A DNA stretch of 64,000 bases from Pseudobutyrivibrio ruminis (GTDB lineage: Bacteria; Bacillota; Clostridia; Lachnospirales; Lachnospiraceae), in NCBI GenBank assembly GCA_015057315.1, contig SVER01000004.1, positions 62,001-126,000 of the forward strand, read 5' to 3'. Below the pieces are notes generated by a model, which was not told where the DNA came from, did not search any database, and worked only from the letters and a program-made list of their open reading frames with translations. The position numbers were made by a program, and so were the translations under genes. Positions 1 to 9,626 of this stretch are shown here, piece by piece; position 1 is the first letter of the stretch, and every line of letters starts with the position of its first letter.

Positions 1-33
1 GCAATAGAAAGGCCAATGCTCTAATTAATATCA

Positions 34-735
34 TTAGTTATTTCCTAATTTCTTTTTCATCATAAATTCTGCAATTTCGAAATCGATTGGATAATCAATA
101 TCGATTGAATCAGCTCTGCTCATAATATAAGCATAAGTGTTATCGCAGTAGTAAGTGCGCTGTTCCTTAAGAAGCTTGTAATCCAAGATATAGATGGCTC
201 CATTTGGGATGTAATATGTAGCGTTAGTCTGACGATTAGCTACGTTAGAACCCTTGGCGCCAAAGCCTGCATTCTTAATACGTCCCTCTTCATCCATGGT
301 ATGATACCATCCCACTGGACACTCGGCCTCTGTAAATGAGATAAGAGTAGTGGCACCATCCTTTTCAAACTGCTCTATAGCCTCGTTAATATTCTTTTCG
401 TCACGAAGTGGTGCTGTTGGAAGAAGCACCATAAACTTCTCTACAGGCTCGCCTGTTTCATTTGCTACAAATTCTGCTGCATGAAGATACACATCTACAG
501 CAGAGGCTGTATCACTGGCAAGCTCAGCTGGACGCATAAATGGAACCTCTGCGCCTGCTTCCCTAGCAACACGGGCAATATCTTCGTCATCTGTAGTAAC
601 GATTACTCTATCAATTTTGTCTGCTTTAAGGGCAGCCTCAATTGTGTGAGCAATCAGAGGCTTGCCGCAAATTTCTTTTATGTTTTTGCCAGGGACACCC
701 TTTGAGCCGCCCCTAGCTGGTATAAATGCTATCAT
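34..735 (-). CDS. neuA: CMP-nonulosonic acid cytidylyltransferase (NeuA/LegF-like)
   Basis: ORF MIAFIPARGGSKGVPGKNIKEICGKPLIAHTIEAA, classic acylneuraminate cytidylyltransferase N-terminus; adjacent NeuB-like ORF. Confidence 0.9.
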   Translation of the reverse strand: MIAFIPARGGSKGVPGKNIKEICGKPLIAHTIEAALKADKIDRVIVTTDDEDIARVAREAGAEVPFMRPAELASDTASAVDVYLHAAEFVANETGEPVEKFMVLLPTAPLRDEKNINEAIEQFEKDGATTLISFTEAECPVGWYHTMDEEGRIKNAGFGAKGSNVANRQTNATYYIPNGAIYILDYKLLKEQRTYYCDNTYAYIMSRADSIDIDYPIDFEIAEFMMKKKLGNN

Positions 736-755
736 TTCCCTCTATCCTTTAGTCC

Positions 756-836
756 GGCTGTTACGATAACAAGCATTATATTTCTCCGCTCATAGATTAT
801 TCGCTTGAGAAACATAATAGCTTGTTATCTACAGCC
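756..836. repeat. Long intergenic hairpin, family B (B1)
   Basis: ggctGTTACGaTAACAAGcattatatttctc / gagaaacataatagCTTGTTAtCTACagcc; fills much of the neuA-neuB spacer. Confidence 0.8.
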
Positions 837-853
837 TCATCTATATGCTTGTT

Positions 854-1906
854 CTACGATAAGTCTCCCCACTGGAAGATATCGTCGTACTTAACGTCGT
901 GCTTGAGTGTACGGCCGAGAACCATTTCGTAGTACTTTGGTGAGATGCCTGTACCTGGGCGCTTGTAGTCAAGGTCGTCCATTGTAAGTACGTGGCCTGC
1001 TGGCATGTCGTGCTTAGCAACGATAGAACGCTTGAATTCTTCGCGACGCTTTTCGTCTTCAACTACTACCTTTCGGTAGCTTCCGAGCATGTTGTAACCA
1101 CTTCTTGCAGCGTCACAAATAGCCTTAAGCTCTGCTGGGTCTGCACTAACCTTGTGATCCCAACCTTCCATGTTCTTATCCATTGTGAAATGCTTTTCAA
1201 TGATGCAAGCATTCTTTGCGATACTCATGATTGGTGCAACAGTACCGATTGTGTGGTCAGAATATCCAACTGGATAATCGAATACCATGTTGTACATATC
1301 CATGTTGTTAAGGTTAACGATTTCATCTGTTGGTGGGTACATAGATACGCAGTGAAGGATTGCGATTTCGTGGCATCCACCTTCCTCAAGAGCCTGAATA
1401 GCTGCACAAACATCATCCATACCTGTAAGACCTGTAGAGATAACAACAGGTACACCCTTGCTACCTACATGCTTTAAGAATGGAATGTTCTCAACATCAA
1501 GAGATGCAATCTTAAGGAAAGGAACGTGAAGCTCGTCAACAAGCATATCTGCTCCTGCCATAGAAAATGGTGTAGAACAGAAGTCGATATCTAACTCATC
1601 ACAGTACTTCTTAAGTTCGAAGTGCTGCTCCTTAGATACAGCGTACTTTTCCATAATAGACTTAAGTGTGTAATCTGTACGGTTACGATAATCATCTCCA
1701 AGGAAATAGTTATCTTCATACTTCTTCTTAGAGAAGAGGTCGTCAACTGTCCAAGACTGAAGCTTAACAGCGTCAGCACCGCACTCCTTGGCTGTCTTTA
1801 TAAGTGTTCTAGCTAAATCCATATCACCATTGTGGTTAGCACCAAGCTCCGCAATGACGTATGGTCTCTGATTTCCTGCTACTAAATCGGCATAGTTAAA
1901 TCTCAT
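854..1906 (-). CDS. neuB: N-acetylneuraminate/legionaminate synthase (NeuB family, SAF C-terminus)
   Basis: ORF with PYVIAELGANHNGDMDLA, VGYSDHT, IIEKHFT and a C-terminal SAF-like segment. Confidence 0.92.
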   Translation of the reverse strand: MRFNYADLVAGNQRPYVIAELGANHNGDMDLARTLIKTAKECGADAVKLQSWTVDDLFSKKKYEDNYFLGDDYRNRTDYTLKSIMEKYAVSKEQHFELKKYCDELDIDFCSTPFSMAGADMLVDELHVPFLKIASLDVENIPFLKHVGSKGVPVVISTGLTGMDDVCAAIQALEEGGCHEIAILHCVSMYPPTDEIVNLNNMDMYNMVFDYPVGYSDHTIGTVAPIMSIAKNACIIEKHFTMDKNMEGWDHKVSADPAELKAICDAARSGYNMLGSYRKVVVEDEKRREEFKRSIVAKHDMPAGHVLTMDDLDYKRPGTGISPKYYEMVLGRTLKHDVKYDDIFQWGDLS

Positions 1907-1908
1907 AA

Positions 1909-2739
1909 TTAATCCTCCATACTAATATCACTCCACCAGTATCCCTGATGGTTATTTGAAAGCATAAGTGTCGATTTATCAATCTTACTTAGCTTAGCTG
2001 ACAATTGTTTGAAATAATCGTAGCGCTTTGCTAGATTATTGTAATGAGTAGTCTTTACATCGTACTCTTTATTTAAATCTCTAGTAGTGCCTGCAGTGTT
2101 GTCATCATAAATACGATAGATTGTAGATGCATTATCTACATAAGCACCGGTACCAATATCCATAATGATTCTGCTAAACAAATACCAGTCAAATACTGCT
2201 ACTGCACCTTCATTCAGGCTATCTAAGAAGTCAGCGTTTAGACTTGTTAGCCTAATGCCGGTATTTGATAATCCAAGGAAATTAGCTTGCGCTATTGGCT
2301 TGATATCTTCTACTGCGTCAGGCAAAGTTTTAAACACATCCTTACCTGTTTCAGTAACGAACTTATTATAAAAGAATACGCGGTCTTTGTCTAATTCAAA
2401 AGACTTGATAAAGCTTTCCATTCTTGTAGGCGAAATTGTATCATCCGCATCTACTAACACTATGTTGTCATAGCCTAGACTTTTGGCGGTTTTTAGCATT
2501 TCGATACGAGTACCTGCAATAGAAAGATGCTTATCACTTATATCCTCTATGTGGATATTGATGCCATGAACGGTATTACGTATTTGCGTTTCTACCTCTT
2601 CAAGCTCTTCCTTTGTGTAGTTGTCGTTAATTATCAACAAGTCGAAGTCCTTATCGGATTGGTTATCCACGGATGTTAGTAGGTCCTGTAGATAAGGGTG
2701 GGCTTGTTTGTAGATTACGGTTGATAAAGCTGTTTTCAT
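1909..2739 (-). CDS. Glycosyltransferase family 2
   Basis: MKTALSTVIYKQAHPYLQDLLTSVDNQSDKDFDLLIINDNY...VLVDADDTISPTRM, GT2 fold motifs. Confidence 0.75.
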   Translation of the reverse strand: MKTALSTVIYKQAHPYLQDLLTSVDNQSDKDFDLLIINDNYTKEELEEVETQIRNTVHGINIHIEDISDKHLSIAGTRIEMLKTAKSLGYDNIVLVDADDTISPTRMESFIKSFELDKDRVFFYNKFVTETGKDVFKTLPDAVEDIKPIAQANFLGLSNTGIRLTSLNADFLDSLNEGAVAVFDWYLFSRIIMDIGTGAYVDNASTIYRIYDDNTAGTTRDLNKEYDVKTTHYNNLAKRYDYFKQLSAKLSKIDKSTLMLSNNHQGYWWSDISMED

Positions 2740-2765
2740 TATTCATACCCTCATCAGATTGTATA

Positions 2766-2814
2766 CCCTCATCAGTCAGCTGCGCTGACAGCTTCCCCCT
2801 AAAAAGGGGAAGCC
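2766..2814. repeat. Dispersed repeat family C (ccctcatcagtcagcTgcgctgacagcttcccc...ggggaagcc)
   Basis: Two stacked stem-loops; related copies at 24025, 41441 and 44837. Confidence 0.8.
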
Positions 2815-4004
2815 AGAAAGGTGTCCATATAATCCATAAGTTTTTTCTTAGAAAAGTGCTCCTGATTGTAGGCTAGGGCGTTTTCGCCCATTTGAAGGCG
2901 GATAGGTGTTGGGAGGTTGCGCATAGCTATTATGTTCATAGCAAGCGCCTTGGCGTCTCCGATATCAGAGCACATTCCACATTTTGCTTCGGCGATTACC
3001 CTGGCTGTTTCGCCCTTAGCTGATGCAATGATTGGCATTGCGCATGCCATGTAGGATTGCAGCTTAGCAGGAATGGTCTTTGCAAAAAGCTCATCATCTG
3101 CAAATGAGATAAAAGCTGCATCGCCCTTGGCAAGTATTCCTGGAACCTCGGTAGGCTTTACTCTACCTGCAAATTCAAATAAGTCCCACACTCCTGCTGC
3201 TGTGATGCTTTCCTTAAAGCTTTCTCTAGCTCTACCATCACCAACTATGGTAAACCTGACATCCTTTACCCCTTCATTTCTGATGATTGCTGCTGCCTTT
3301 GGAAGGATTTCCAAGCCCTGGGCCTGCCCAATATTTCCTGTAAATATTACATTAAAGCCCTTATGCTCGACCTTGTCCTTTGGCTCGTAGAATTCTTCTG
3401 CATACTGTGGCCAAAAGCTTACCTTATCCTGCTCATCTTCGTCTACGTATTTACGAATTGAATCTACAAAGCTTGGGCTTGTTCCCCATATATGGGTGCA
3501 CCCCTTATATATCTTTCTCACCATTCGCTCAATTGGCTTTACTAAAAGTGGCGAATGGATGCCTGTTATCATCTCTACATTTTCTGGCCATAAATCCTGT
3601 ACATACAAATAGCAAGGTACTTTATGCTTCTTAGCATAAGCAACGCCAACCTTACATTGATTCATTGGCGATGTTTCAAACATGTATACTTCATCAGCCT
3701 TGATATGTGTAAACATGTTCCAAAAGAATCCGAAAAATGGGAAGCTAAAATAATTAAGCACTAATCCAAGCTTTCCATTTCCCCTAGGTATCAGTGGAAT
3801 TCGATAAACCTCTACACCATTTATTATTTCATGTCTTTTCTTGAAAAGGCCGTAGCCTTCAAATATTTTCCCCTCTGGATAATTTGGAAGGCCTGTCACT
3901 ACAGTGACCTTGTAGCCTCTTTTTACCCACTCAAATGCCATATCATTTATCCTAAACTGCTCGGGATAAAAATACTGGCATATAATCAATATATGTCTAT
4001 CCAT
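2799..4004 (-). CDS. Glycosyltransferase family 4 (WbuB-like)
   Basis: MDRHILIICQYFYPEQFRINDMAFEWVKRGYKVTVVTGLPNYPEGK; GT4 C-terminal GDGRARESF. Confidence 0.85.
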   Translation of the reverse strand: MDRHILIICQYFYPEQFRINDMAFEWVKRGYKVTVVTGLPNYPEGKIFEGYGLFKKRHEIINGVEVYRIPLIPRGNGKLGLVLNYFSFPFFGFFWNMFTHIKADEVYMFETSPMNQCKVGVAYAKKHKVPCYLYVQDLWPENVEMITGIHSPLLVKPIERMVRKIYKGCTHIWGTSPSFVDSIRKYVDEDEQDKVSFWPQYAEEFYEPKDKVEHKGFNVIFTGNIGQAQGLEILPKAAAIIRNEGVKDVRFTIVGDGRARESFKESITAAGVWDLFEFAGRVKPTEVPGILAKGDAAFISFADDELFAKTIPAKLQSYMACAMPIIASAKGETARVIAEAKCGMCSDIGDAKALAMNIIAMRNLPTPIRLQMGENALAYNQEHFSKKKLMDYMDTFLASPF

Positions 4005-4043
4005 TTATTCTCTCAAATCTATCTATATTTTTAAACGCACAAA

Positions 4044-4067
4044 TATCGCCCATTATGCTGGGCGATA
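4044..4067 (-). terminator. Candidate hairpin terminator
   Basis: tatcgcccattatgctgggcgata just 3' of the 4106..5785 gene; weak U tract. Confidence 0.4.
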
Positions 4068-4105
4068 CTTATCCTATAATTTAATGTGCTGCTGATGCAA
4101 TGTAC

Positions 4106-5785
4106 TTACATTTCAAACGGAGCTGGCATTCCATCTCTTAGGTGGAACAAGAAATGTAACAATCCACACATAGAGAAAATTAGCATAATGTTTTGAATAT
4201 AAATCAATGCTAATGCCAACTTATTTTCCTTGGCATCCGTTCCAAGTCCTATACACATACACATATACACAGGAATCAAATATCTAAATGAAATCTGAAT
4301 TCTCTGACTTCCTTCCGCTGGTGTAAATCTAGTCATGCATCCTATAAAGATGGCTAATACGCACATTAACAATCCAATGCCAATAACAACCATCTGCCAT
4401 TTTTTAATACGATTTCCCTTAATGAAAATCATACCTATGATTAGGCAAGCTAACATAACTATAATGCATGCCCAAGGCACCTGTGCATTAAGAAATACAT
4501 GCCCTAACTCACGGCCAACAATATGATTAATGTTGTACCAGAAATCTACCTTTATTCCATCCCAAGCAAACTTTAATGTTTCTATCTTATGGGCTTTGAA
4601 GTAACCCCAAGTCAATGCATCTCTTGTGGAATCAGTTTCTATTCCACCTTCGTATTTCCAGAAAATACTCTGCATGATTACATAGTAATATTTGGTAATT
4701 ACCTTCTTAGCTACAACAACTACGCCAAGTCCCATAACGCCAAGAATCACATATTCATACCACTTCTTTGAAAGAACTACATCAGTCCACCATTTCTTAA
4801 GCGGAATAACAAAGAACCATACTGCAAAAAGCGCATATACGATTTTGTTTGGAATAAGTATAACTACACAACCTGCAAGAATGATGATATCCCACGCATG
4901 AAGCTTTACCTGTGGCTGACTGTAATATAACACTAGTGTAAATAACGCAAGTGAAAATAGAATGCTCATATTATCGTAAGAATATGAACTACATAAATGT
5001 AATACTCCAGGGAATAATGCAAATGTAAGGAATTGCTGTTTTCCAACTGGCAGAAGCTTTAGCGCTATATATCCTGCAATAATAAGTGAGATAGAATTAA
5101 AAAATCTTCCCATAAAGATTACGCCTGCAAAGCCAAAGCCTAATAATCTGGCAAGCGTAATTCCTGCACCTGAAACTAGGTAACGAGATGCCTTTGAAGG
5201 TGCTATATATACCTTAACATTCTCCTGCATATCATCGGCATGCTTAATGTAGTTTCCTTGTGCAAGTATTGCATACTGATAAGGGAATGTAACATCCAAA
5301 TATGGCATCATATAATAATCTTCCGCACGCATGTAGAAGAATGATTCATCCTGAACCCAGCTGCCAAGCTTACTGGTGTCCATGCTAAGATTATGATCCT
5401 TCATTCCAAGCATGATATTAGAACAATGATAAGCACTGTAATAATGCTGCACCTCGTCAGGCCCTGAAATAGGAGGCATTACAAGCTGCATACAAAATGT
5501 CCAGCCGATAGCCAGTATCACAAACAGCCTAGGGTAAGACCAATTCTTATTTAGCACTAGAATCCTTGCAAGATACACTGTCAGTGCAATCATTACCACA
5601 AAGATGATTGCAAAATAGGCATTATATCTTTTGGTAGCTGTTAGATTCATGCAATTAGTAAAGAAAAATACTAAAGCTCCAATGATTCCCACAGCTGCCA
5701 ATACAACTGCACCAATCTGCAAGCCCTTCTCTTTATTCATATCTGTAAAATACTGTTTTACTTTTTCCACTATTAATCCTTTCAA
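4106..5785 (-). CDS. Polytopic membrane protein (DUF2142-like / GT-C-like)
   Basis: Many hydrophobic segments; PPISGPDEVQHYYSAY motif typical of DUF2142-type membrane proteins. Confidence 0.65.
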   Translation of the reverse strand: MKGLIVEKVKQYFTDMNKEKGLQIGAVVLAAVGIIGALVFFFTNCMNLTATKRYNAYFAIIFVVMIALTVYLARILVLNKNWSYPRLFVILAIGWTFCMQLVMPPISGPDEVQHYYSAYHCSNIMLGMKDHNLSMDTSKLGSWVQDESFFYMRAEDYYMMPYLDVTFPYQYAILAQGNYIKHADDMQENVKVYIAPSKASRYLVSGAGITLARLLGFGFAGVIFMGRFFNSISLIIAGYIALKLLPVGKQQFLTFALFPGVLHLCSSYSYDNMSILFSLALFTLVLYYSQPQVKLHAWDIIILAGCVVILIPNKIVYALFAVWFFVIPLKKWWTDVVLSKKWYEYVILGVMGLGVVVVAKKVITKYYYVIMQSIFWKYEGGIETDSTRDALTWGYFKAHKIETLKFAWDGIKVDFWYNINHIVGRELGHVFLNAQVPWACIIVMLACLIIGMIFIKGNRIKKWQMVVIGIGLLMCVLAIFIGCMTRFTPAEGSQRIQISFRYLIPVYMCMCIGLGTDAKENKLALALIYIQNIMLIFSMCGLLHFLFHLRDGMPAPFEM

Positions 5786-5791
5786 GCAAGC

Positions 5792-6832
5792 CTATCTTCC
5801 TGCAAGTCTACGCTCCATCTTGCTAAGCTCGTCCAGCTGTCCCATATCCATCCATGTATTTTCGTTGATTGGATATACGCCAACTTTTTTGCCATCGTCC
5901 TTAAGTCTATTGATGATATCTGGGAAACCAATGAACTCCCCGTCCTTGATATAATCAATAACCTCTGGCTCAACTATATAAATGCCAGTGTTTGTAAAGA
6001 AGCTAAACTCTGGCTTTTCTTTCATATCTAAGATATTGCCGTGCTCACCAAACTCTACCACGCCATAAGCAACCTGGAAGTTTCTAAGAGAGCACACCAT
6101 AGTAATGAGATTCCCCTCTTTTTTATGATGTTCATAAATCTTTGAGTAATCCTCTTCGATTAAGATATCGCAGTTAGTAAGGATAAATGTCTCATCAATC
6201 TTGCCTCTCAAAAGTGCAAGGCCGCCCCCTGTACCAAGAGGTGTGTCCTCATCTACAAATTCAATGCTATAAGGTCTCTCAGTCTCGCCAAAATACGACT
6301 TAATCATATTCTTTTTATGATTAACAATCATTATCATTCTATCGATTCCATAGTCTGCAAAGCTATCCATAATAAGCTCGGCAATAGGCTTCTCCCCTAC
6401 AGGAATAAGTGGCTTAGGCAGGATTCTTGTATATGGATAAAGACGTGTGCCCTTGCCACCTGCCATCATAACAACAGGGGTACTAAGGGTAGAATGCTTT
6501 TTATAATGATTCTCACTCCAGAAGACTGTATCAATTACATGGCCCTCATCATCAACAATAGGAAGACCCTCGATGTTATGACGATAGAGGAAATTACGAG
6601 CATCCTCTTTCTCCTCTTCCTTCAGACTTCTTGGCTTATAATTAGCTATCAACTTAACAGGCTCATTTAAATCTCCACCTGACAAGATGTATCTACGAAC
6701 ATCACCCTCTGAAAGAGCTGCAAGCAGCTTATTATTATCGTCCACAATGAACACTGTGCGGCGGCTGCTTGCATCAAATGTACGCATAGCATGTAAAATT
6801 GTGTCATCTTCTTTAATGAATACATTTTCCAT
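5792..6832 (-). CDS. CBS-domain sugar-1-phosphate nucleotidyltransferase (PtmE-like)
   Basis: N-terminal CBS pair followed by VVMMAGGKGTRLYPYTRILPKPLIPVGEKPIAELI. Confidence 0.85.
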   Translation of the reverse strand: MENVFIKEDDTILHAMRTFDASSRRTVFIVDDNNKLLAALSEGDVRRYILSGGDLNEPVKLIANYKPRSLKEEEKEDARNFLYRHNIEGLPIVDDEGHVIDTVFWSENHYKKHSTLSTPVVMMAGGKGTRLYPYTRILPKPLIPVGEKPIAELIMDSFADYGIDRMIMIVNHKKNMIKSYFGETERPYSIEFVDEDTPLGTGGGLALLRGKIDETFILTNCDILIEEDYSKIYEHHKKEGNLITMVCSLRNFQVAYGVVEFGEHGNILDMKEKPEFSFFTNTGIYIVEPEVIDYIKDGEFIGFPDIINRLKDDGKKVGVYPINENTWMDMGQLDELSKMERRLAGR

Positions 6833-6846
6833 AAGTTATTTACTCC

Positions 6847-6999
6847 GCAATCTTGCATTGCCATATATATAAACACAACTGACACGTTTGCACTCTGCTT
6901 TCGCTCGTTGCGTTACGTAAGATGCCACTACGTGCCATCTAAGTAACGACGGCTCAAGAAGGTCAGTCTTAGTTTATATATATGTCAATTCCAGATTGC
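6847..6999. repeat. Giant intergenic hairpin, family A (A1; core 6884-6961)
   Basis: Left arm gcaatcttgcattgccatatatataaacacaactgac pairs with gtcagtcttagtttatatatatgtcaattccagattgc; core shares GTTACgTAAGATG/CATCTAAGTAAC. Confidence 0.85.
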
Positions 7000-7020
7000 T
7001 CATCTAAATTTTTTACTCCA

Positions 7021-7103
7021 TAAAATTCTACGCTAACAATAAAATATTTCTTTCAATCACTAGATGTTCATTCCAGAAATATTTTATTGTTATCTGAATT
7101 TTA
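7021..7103. repeat. Long intergenic hairpin, family B (B2)
   Basis: TAACAATAAAATATTTCT / AGAAATATTTTATTGTTA perfect 18-bp stem; loop tcaatcactagatgttcattcc; outer arms taaaattc/gaatttta reach the legC stop codon. Confidence 0.85.
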
Positions 7104-8267
7104 TTCACTGAAATTTTTAATTACATCTATTACACGACGTACGCCGGACTCGTCTAGGTTGGTTGAGCATGGGACGTTGACTACGCGGTGCCAGTACCAT
7201 GGAGCGCAGGTTAGGTCGTAGGTGCGGGCGCCTTCGTATGGAAGCTGGTCTGAGATAAGTCCCCAGATAGGACGAGACTGAATATGCTCTTCCTTAAGGG
7301 CTTCGATAAGCTTATCGCGGCCAGTTTCATCGTTTTCAATTACAACTGAGTAGAACCAGTAGTTACTGCGGATACCTGGTCGGAAATCCTGCACGTGAAG
7401 ACCTGGCATCTTATCAATTGCCTCTTTATACAAATGATAATTCTTTGTCTTGACCTTGATGAAATCCTCCAGCTGTTCCATCTGAGCAAGGCCCAGTGCT
7501 GCCTGAAGATTTGTAAGTCTATAGTTATAGCCGATTTCATCATGGATGAAATTAGCCTGATCTGCCTTTGCCTGAGTGGTCAGGTGCTTAGCATGAGCAA
7601 GCAGTGCCTCATCGTTAGAGACAATCATACCGCCACCACCTGTGGTGATAATCTTATTTCCATTAAATGAATAGCATCCTATTGTACCGATTGTACCTGC
7701 AAACTTACCAGCATACTTTCCTTCCGTATAATAAGTTCCAAGGGCCTCTGTGGCATCCTCAACAACCTTGATATTATACTTTTCAGCGATTGGCATGATG
7801 GCTTCCATGTCTGCCATGTTACCAAATACATGCACAACTACCATAGCCTTAATCTGACGGCCTGTTTGCTTATCAATTAATCTACCATCTGTGAAATCAC
7901 ACTCTTCTTCACAGAATCTCTTAAGCTTTACAGGGTCCATGCAAAGGCTATCATCACAATCCATGAATACAGGCTCGGCGCCAGCGTACTTTGTAGGATT
8001 TACTGCTGCAATAAATGTAAGTGTAGGAACGATTACAGCATCACCTGGCTTTACGCCACAAAGCATAAGGCTAATGTGAAGTGCTGATGTACCATTCTGT
8101 GTGCTGACAGCAGCAGGAGTATGAACGTACTCTGCCACCTTCTTCTCAAAATCTGACACATAAGGGCCTGCTGTGGATACCCACTCAGTCTCTACTGCAT
8201 CGGTAACGTACTTCAATTCATTTCCCTTTAAATTAGGAACTGATAATGCTAAAAATTCATCAGACAT
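7101..8267 (-). CDS. legC: DegT/DnrJ/EryC1 PLP aminotransferase (LegC-like)
   Basis: MSDEFLALSVPNLKGNELKYVTDAVETEWVSTAGPYVSDFE; SFNGNKIITTGGGGM. Start set at the internal ATG (8267) with AGAGGTG upstream; the 8375 start would translate hairpin A2. Confidence 0.85.
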   Translation of the reverse strand: MSDEFLALSVPNLKGNELKYVTDAVETEWVSTAGPYVSDFEKKVAEYVHTPAAVSTQNGTSALHISLMLCGVKPGDAVIVPTLTFIAAVNPTKYAGAEPVFMDCDDSLCMDPVKLKRFCEEECDFTDGRLIDKQTGRQIKAMVVVHVFGNMADMEAIMPIAEKYNIKVVEDATEALGTYYTEGKYAGKFAGTIGTIGCYSFNGNKIITTGGGGMIVSNDEALLAHAKHLTTQAKADQANFIHDEIGYNYRLTNLQAALGLAQMEQLEDFIKVKTKNYHLYKEAIDKMPGLHVQDFRPGIRSNYWFYSVVIENDETGRDKLIEALKEEHIQSRPIWGLISDQLPYEGARTYDLTCAPWYWHRVVNVPCSTNLDESGVRRVIDVIKNFSE

Positions 8268-8285
8268 ATAAAACACCTCTAATCC

Positions 8286-8432
8286 GCTGCCGCATAAGTC
8301 ATATACACATACAACGACACGCTTGCGCTCTGCTTTCGCTCGTTGCGTTACATAAGATGCTCCCTTTGGGACCATCTAAGTAACGACGGCTCAAGAAGGT
8401 CTTATGTATGTATATATGCCTTCTGCTACAGC
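8286..8432. repeat. Giant intergenic hairpin, family A (A2; core 8319-8398)
   Basis: Core acgcttgcgctctgctttcgctcgttgcGTTACATAAGATGctccctttgggacCATCTAAGTAACgacggctcaagaag; arms gcataagtcatatacacataca / tgtatgtatatatgc. Confidence 0.8.
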
Positions 8433-8453
8433 TCATCTATACTTGTTAATATG

Positions 8454-9431
8454 TTAAATATTATAAATATCTACTTTATACTTATCTAAGTTCTCACGGA
8501 GGAAGGCGATGGTTTCGGCGAGGCCTTGTTCGAAGGTGTACTGTGGTTTCCAATCTGTGAGCTGAAGGATCTTCTGGTTAGAACCAAGGAGGCGGTTTAC
8601 CTCAGACTTCTCTGGGCGAAGGCGATCTTCGTCACAAATAATCTTTGCATTTGGATTAATCTGGCGGATAAGCTCTTCGGCAAGCTGTCCGATTGAGATT
8701 TCCTTCTGTGTTGCAATATTGATTTCCTGGCCGATAGTCTTATCGCTTTCGTACATAGCGATGAAGCCATGGGCTGTATCCTTAACGTAGTTGAAATCAC
8801 GTGTTGGTGTTAATGAACCAAGCTTAATCTCTTCCTTACCTGCAAGAAGCTGTGTGATAATTGTAGGAATAACCGCACGAGCTGACTGACGTGGACCAAA
8901 TGTGTTAAATGGACGCACGATTGTAACAGGCAAATCAAATGAGCGATAGAATGACTCTGCCAATCTATCTGCACCAATCTTAGTAGCTGAATATGGTGAC
9001 TGGCCCTGATATGGATGCTTCTCATCGATAGGCACATACTGAGCTGTACCATAAACCTCTGATGTAGATGTAACAAGCACACGAGTGCCAAGGTCTCTAG
9101 CAGCCTGAAGCACATTTAATGTACCCTTGATGTTAGTATCTACATAAGCATCTGGGCTATGATAACTAAATGGAATCGCAATAAGGGCTGCAAGATGGAA
9201 TACTGCATCTACGCCCTTCATAGACTCTCTAACACCGTTAGGGTCGCGGACATCGCCTGCGAATACCTCTACGTGATCCATAATATCCTTTGGAAGAGTA
9301 TCAAGCCATCCCCAATTATTAAACGAATTATAATAAACGAAGGCTCTTACCTCATATCCCTTTTTAACTAATTCCTCAACTAAGTGAGAACCAATAAATC
9401 CATCTGAACCTGTAACTAATACTTTACTCAT
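8454..9431 (-). CDS. legB: NAD-dependent sugar-nucleotide 4,6-dehydratase (SDR; LegB-like)
   Basis: MSKVLVTGSDGFIGSHLVEELVKKGYEVRAFVYYNSFNNWGWLD, YSATKIGADRL. Confidence 0.85.
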   Translation of the reverse strand: MSKVLVTGSDGFIGSHLVEELVKKGYEVRAFVYYNSFNNWGWLDTLPKDIMDHVEVFAGDVRDPNGVRESMKGVDAVFHLAALIAIPFSYHSPDAYVDTNIKGTLNVLQAARDLGTRVLVTSTSEVYGTAQYVPIDEKHPYQGQSPYSATKIGADRLAESFYRSFDLPVTIVRPFNTFGPRQSARAVIPTIITQLLAGKEEIKLGSLTPTRDFNYVKDTAHGFIAMYESDKTIGQEINIATQKEISIGQLAEELIRQINPNAKIICDEDRLRPEKSEVNRLLGSNQKILQLTDWKPQYTFEQGLAETIAFLRENLDKYKVDIYNI

Positions 9432-9443
9432 GTTTCCTCCTAC

Positions 9444-9578
9444 GGCAGCAGCTTTACTCTTTCAAAGCTTCCGCAAGGCATCCTCCATACTTTCGCATGG
9501 GAGCCCGCCGGCGTGGGCACCCACCCATGCTCGGCATGGTGCCTCCTTGCTCGCGCCTTCCAACATTTTCATGCTGCC
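9444..9578. repeat. Giant intergenic hairpin, family D (D1)
   Basis: Outer ggcagca...tgctgcc; shared core aagcttccgcaaggcatcctcca ... ccttgctcgcgccttccaa. Confidence 0.65.
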
Positions 9579-9626
9579 TTATGTATATACATTTTTACCT
9601 ATAATTCACTACCTACGATTTACCAC

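Noticed and set aside
481-705. Antisense ORFs opposite long genes (e.g. 481-705, 992-1477, 24686-25123)
   Set aside because: Fully overlapped by well-supported genes on the other strand, no family motifs or ribosome sites; treated as chance ORFs.
756-836. Simple Rho-independent terminators as an explanation of the long hairpins
   Set aside because: Arms are far too long and AT-rich, most lack a U tract on the transcribed strand, and they lie between co-directional operon genes. Some terminator activity cannot be excluded.
2766-2814. Family C repeat as a novel element
   Set aside because: Ccctcatcagtcagc...gacagcttcccc-type dispersed repeats resemble ones I associate with many Clostridia genomes; only its overlap with a gene end is reported.
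8268-8375. N-terminal extension MVPKGASYVTQRAKAERKRVVVCV of the aminotransferase
   Set aside because: It is translation of the family A2 hairpin; a good RBS and conserved N-terminus point to 8267.
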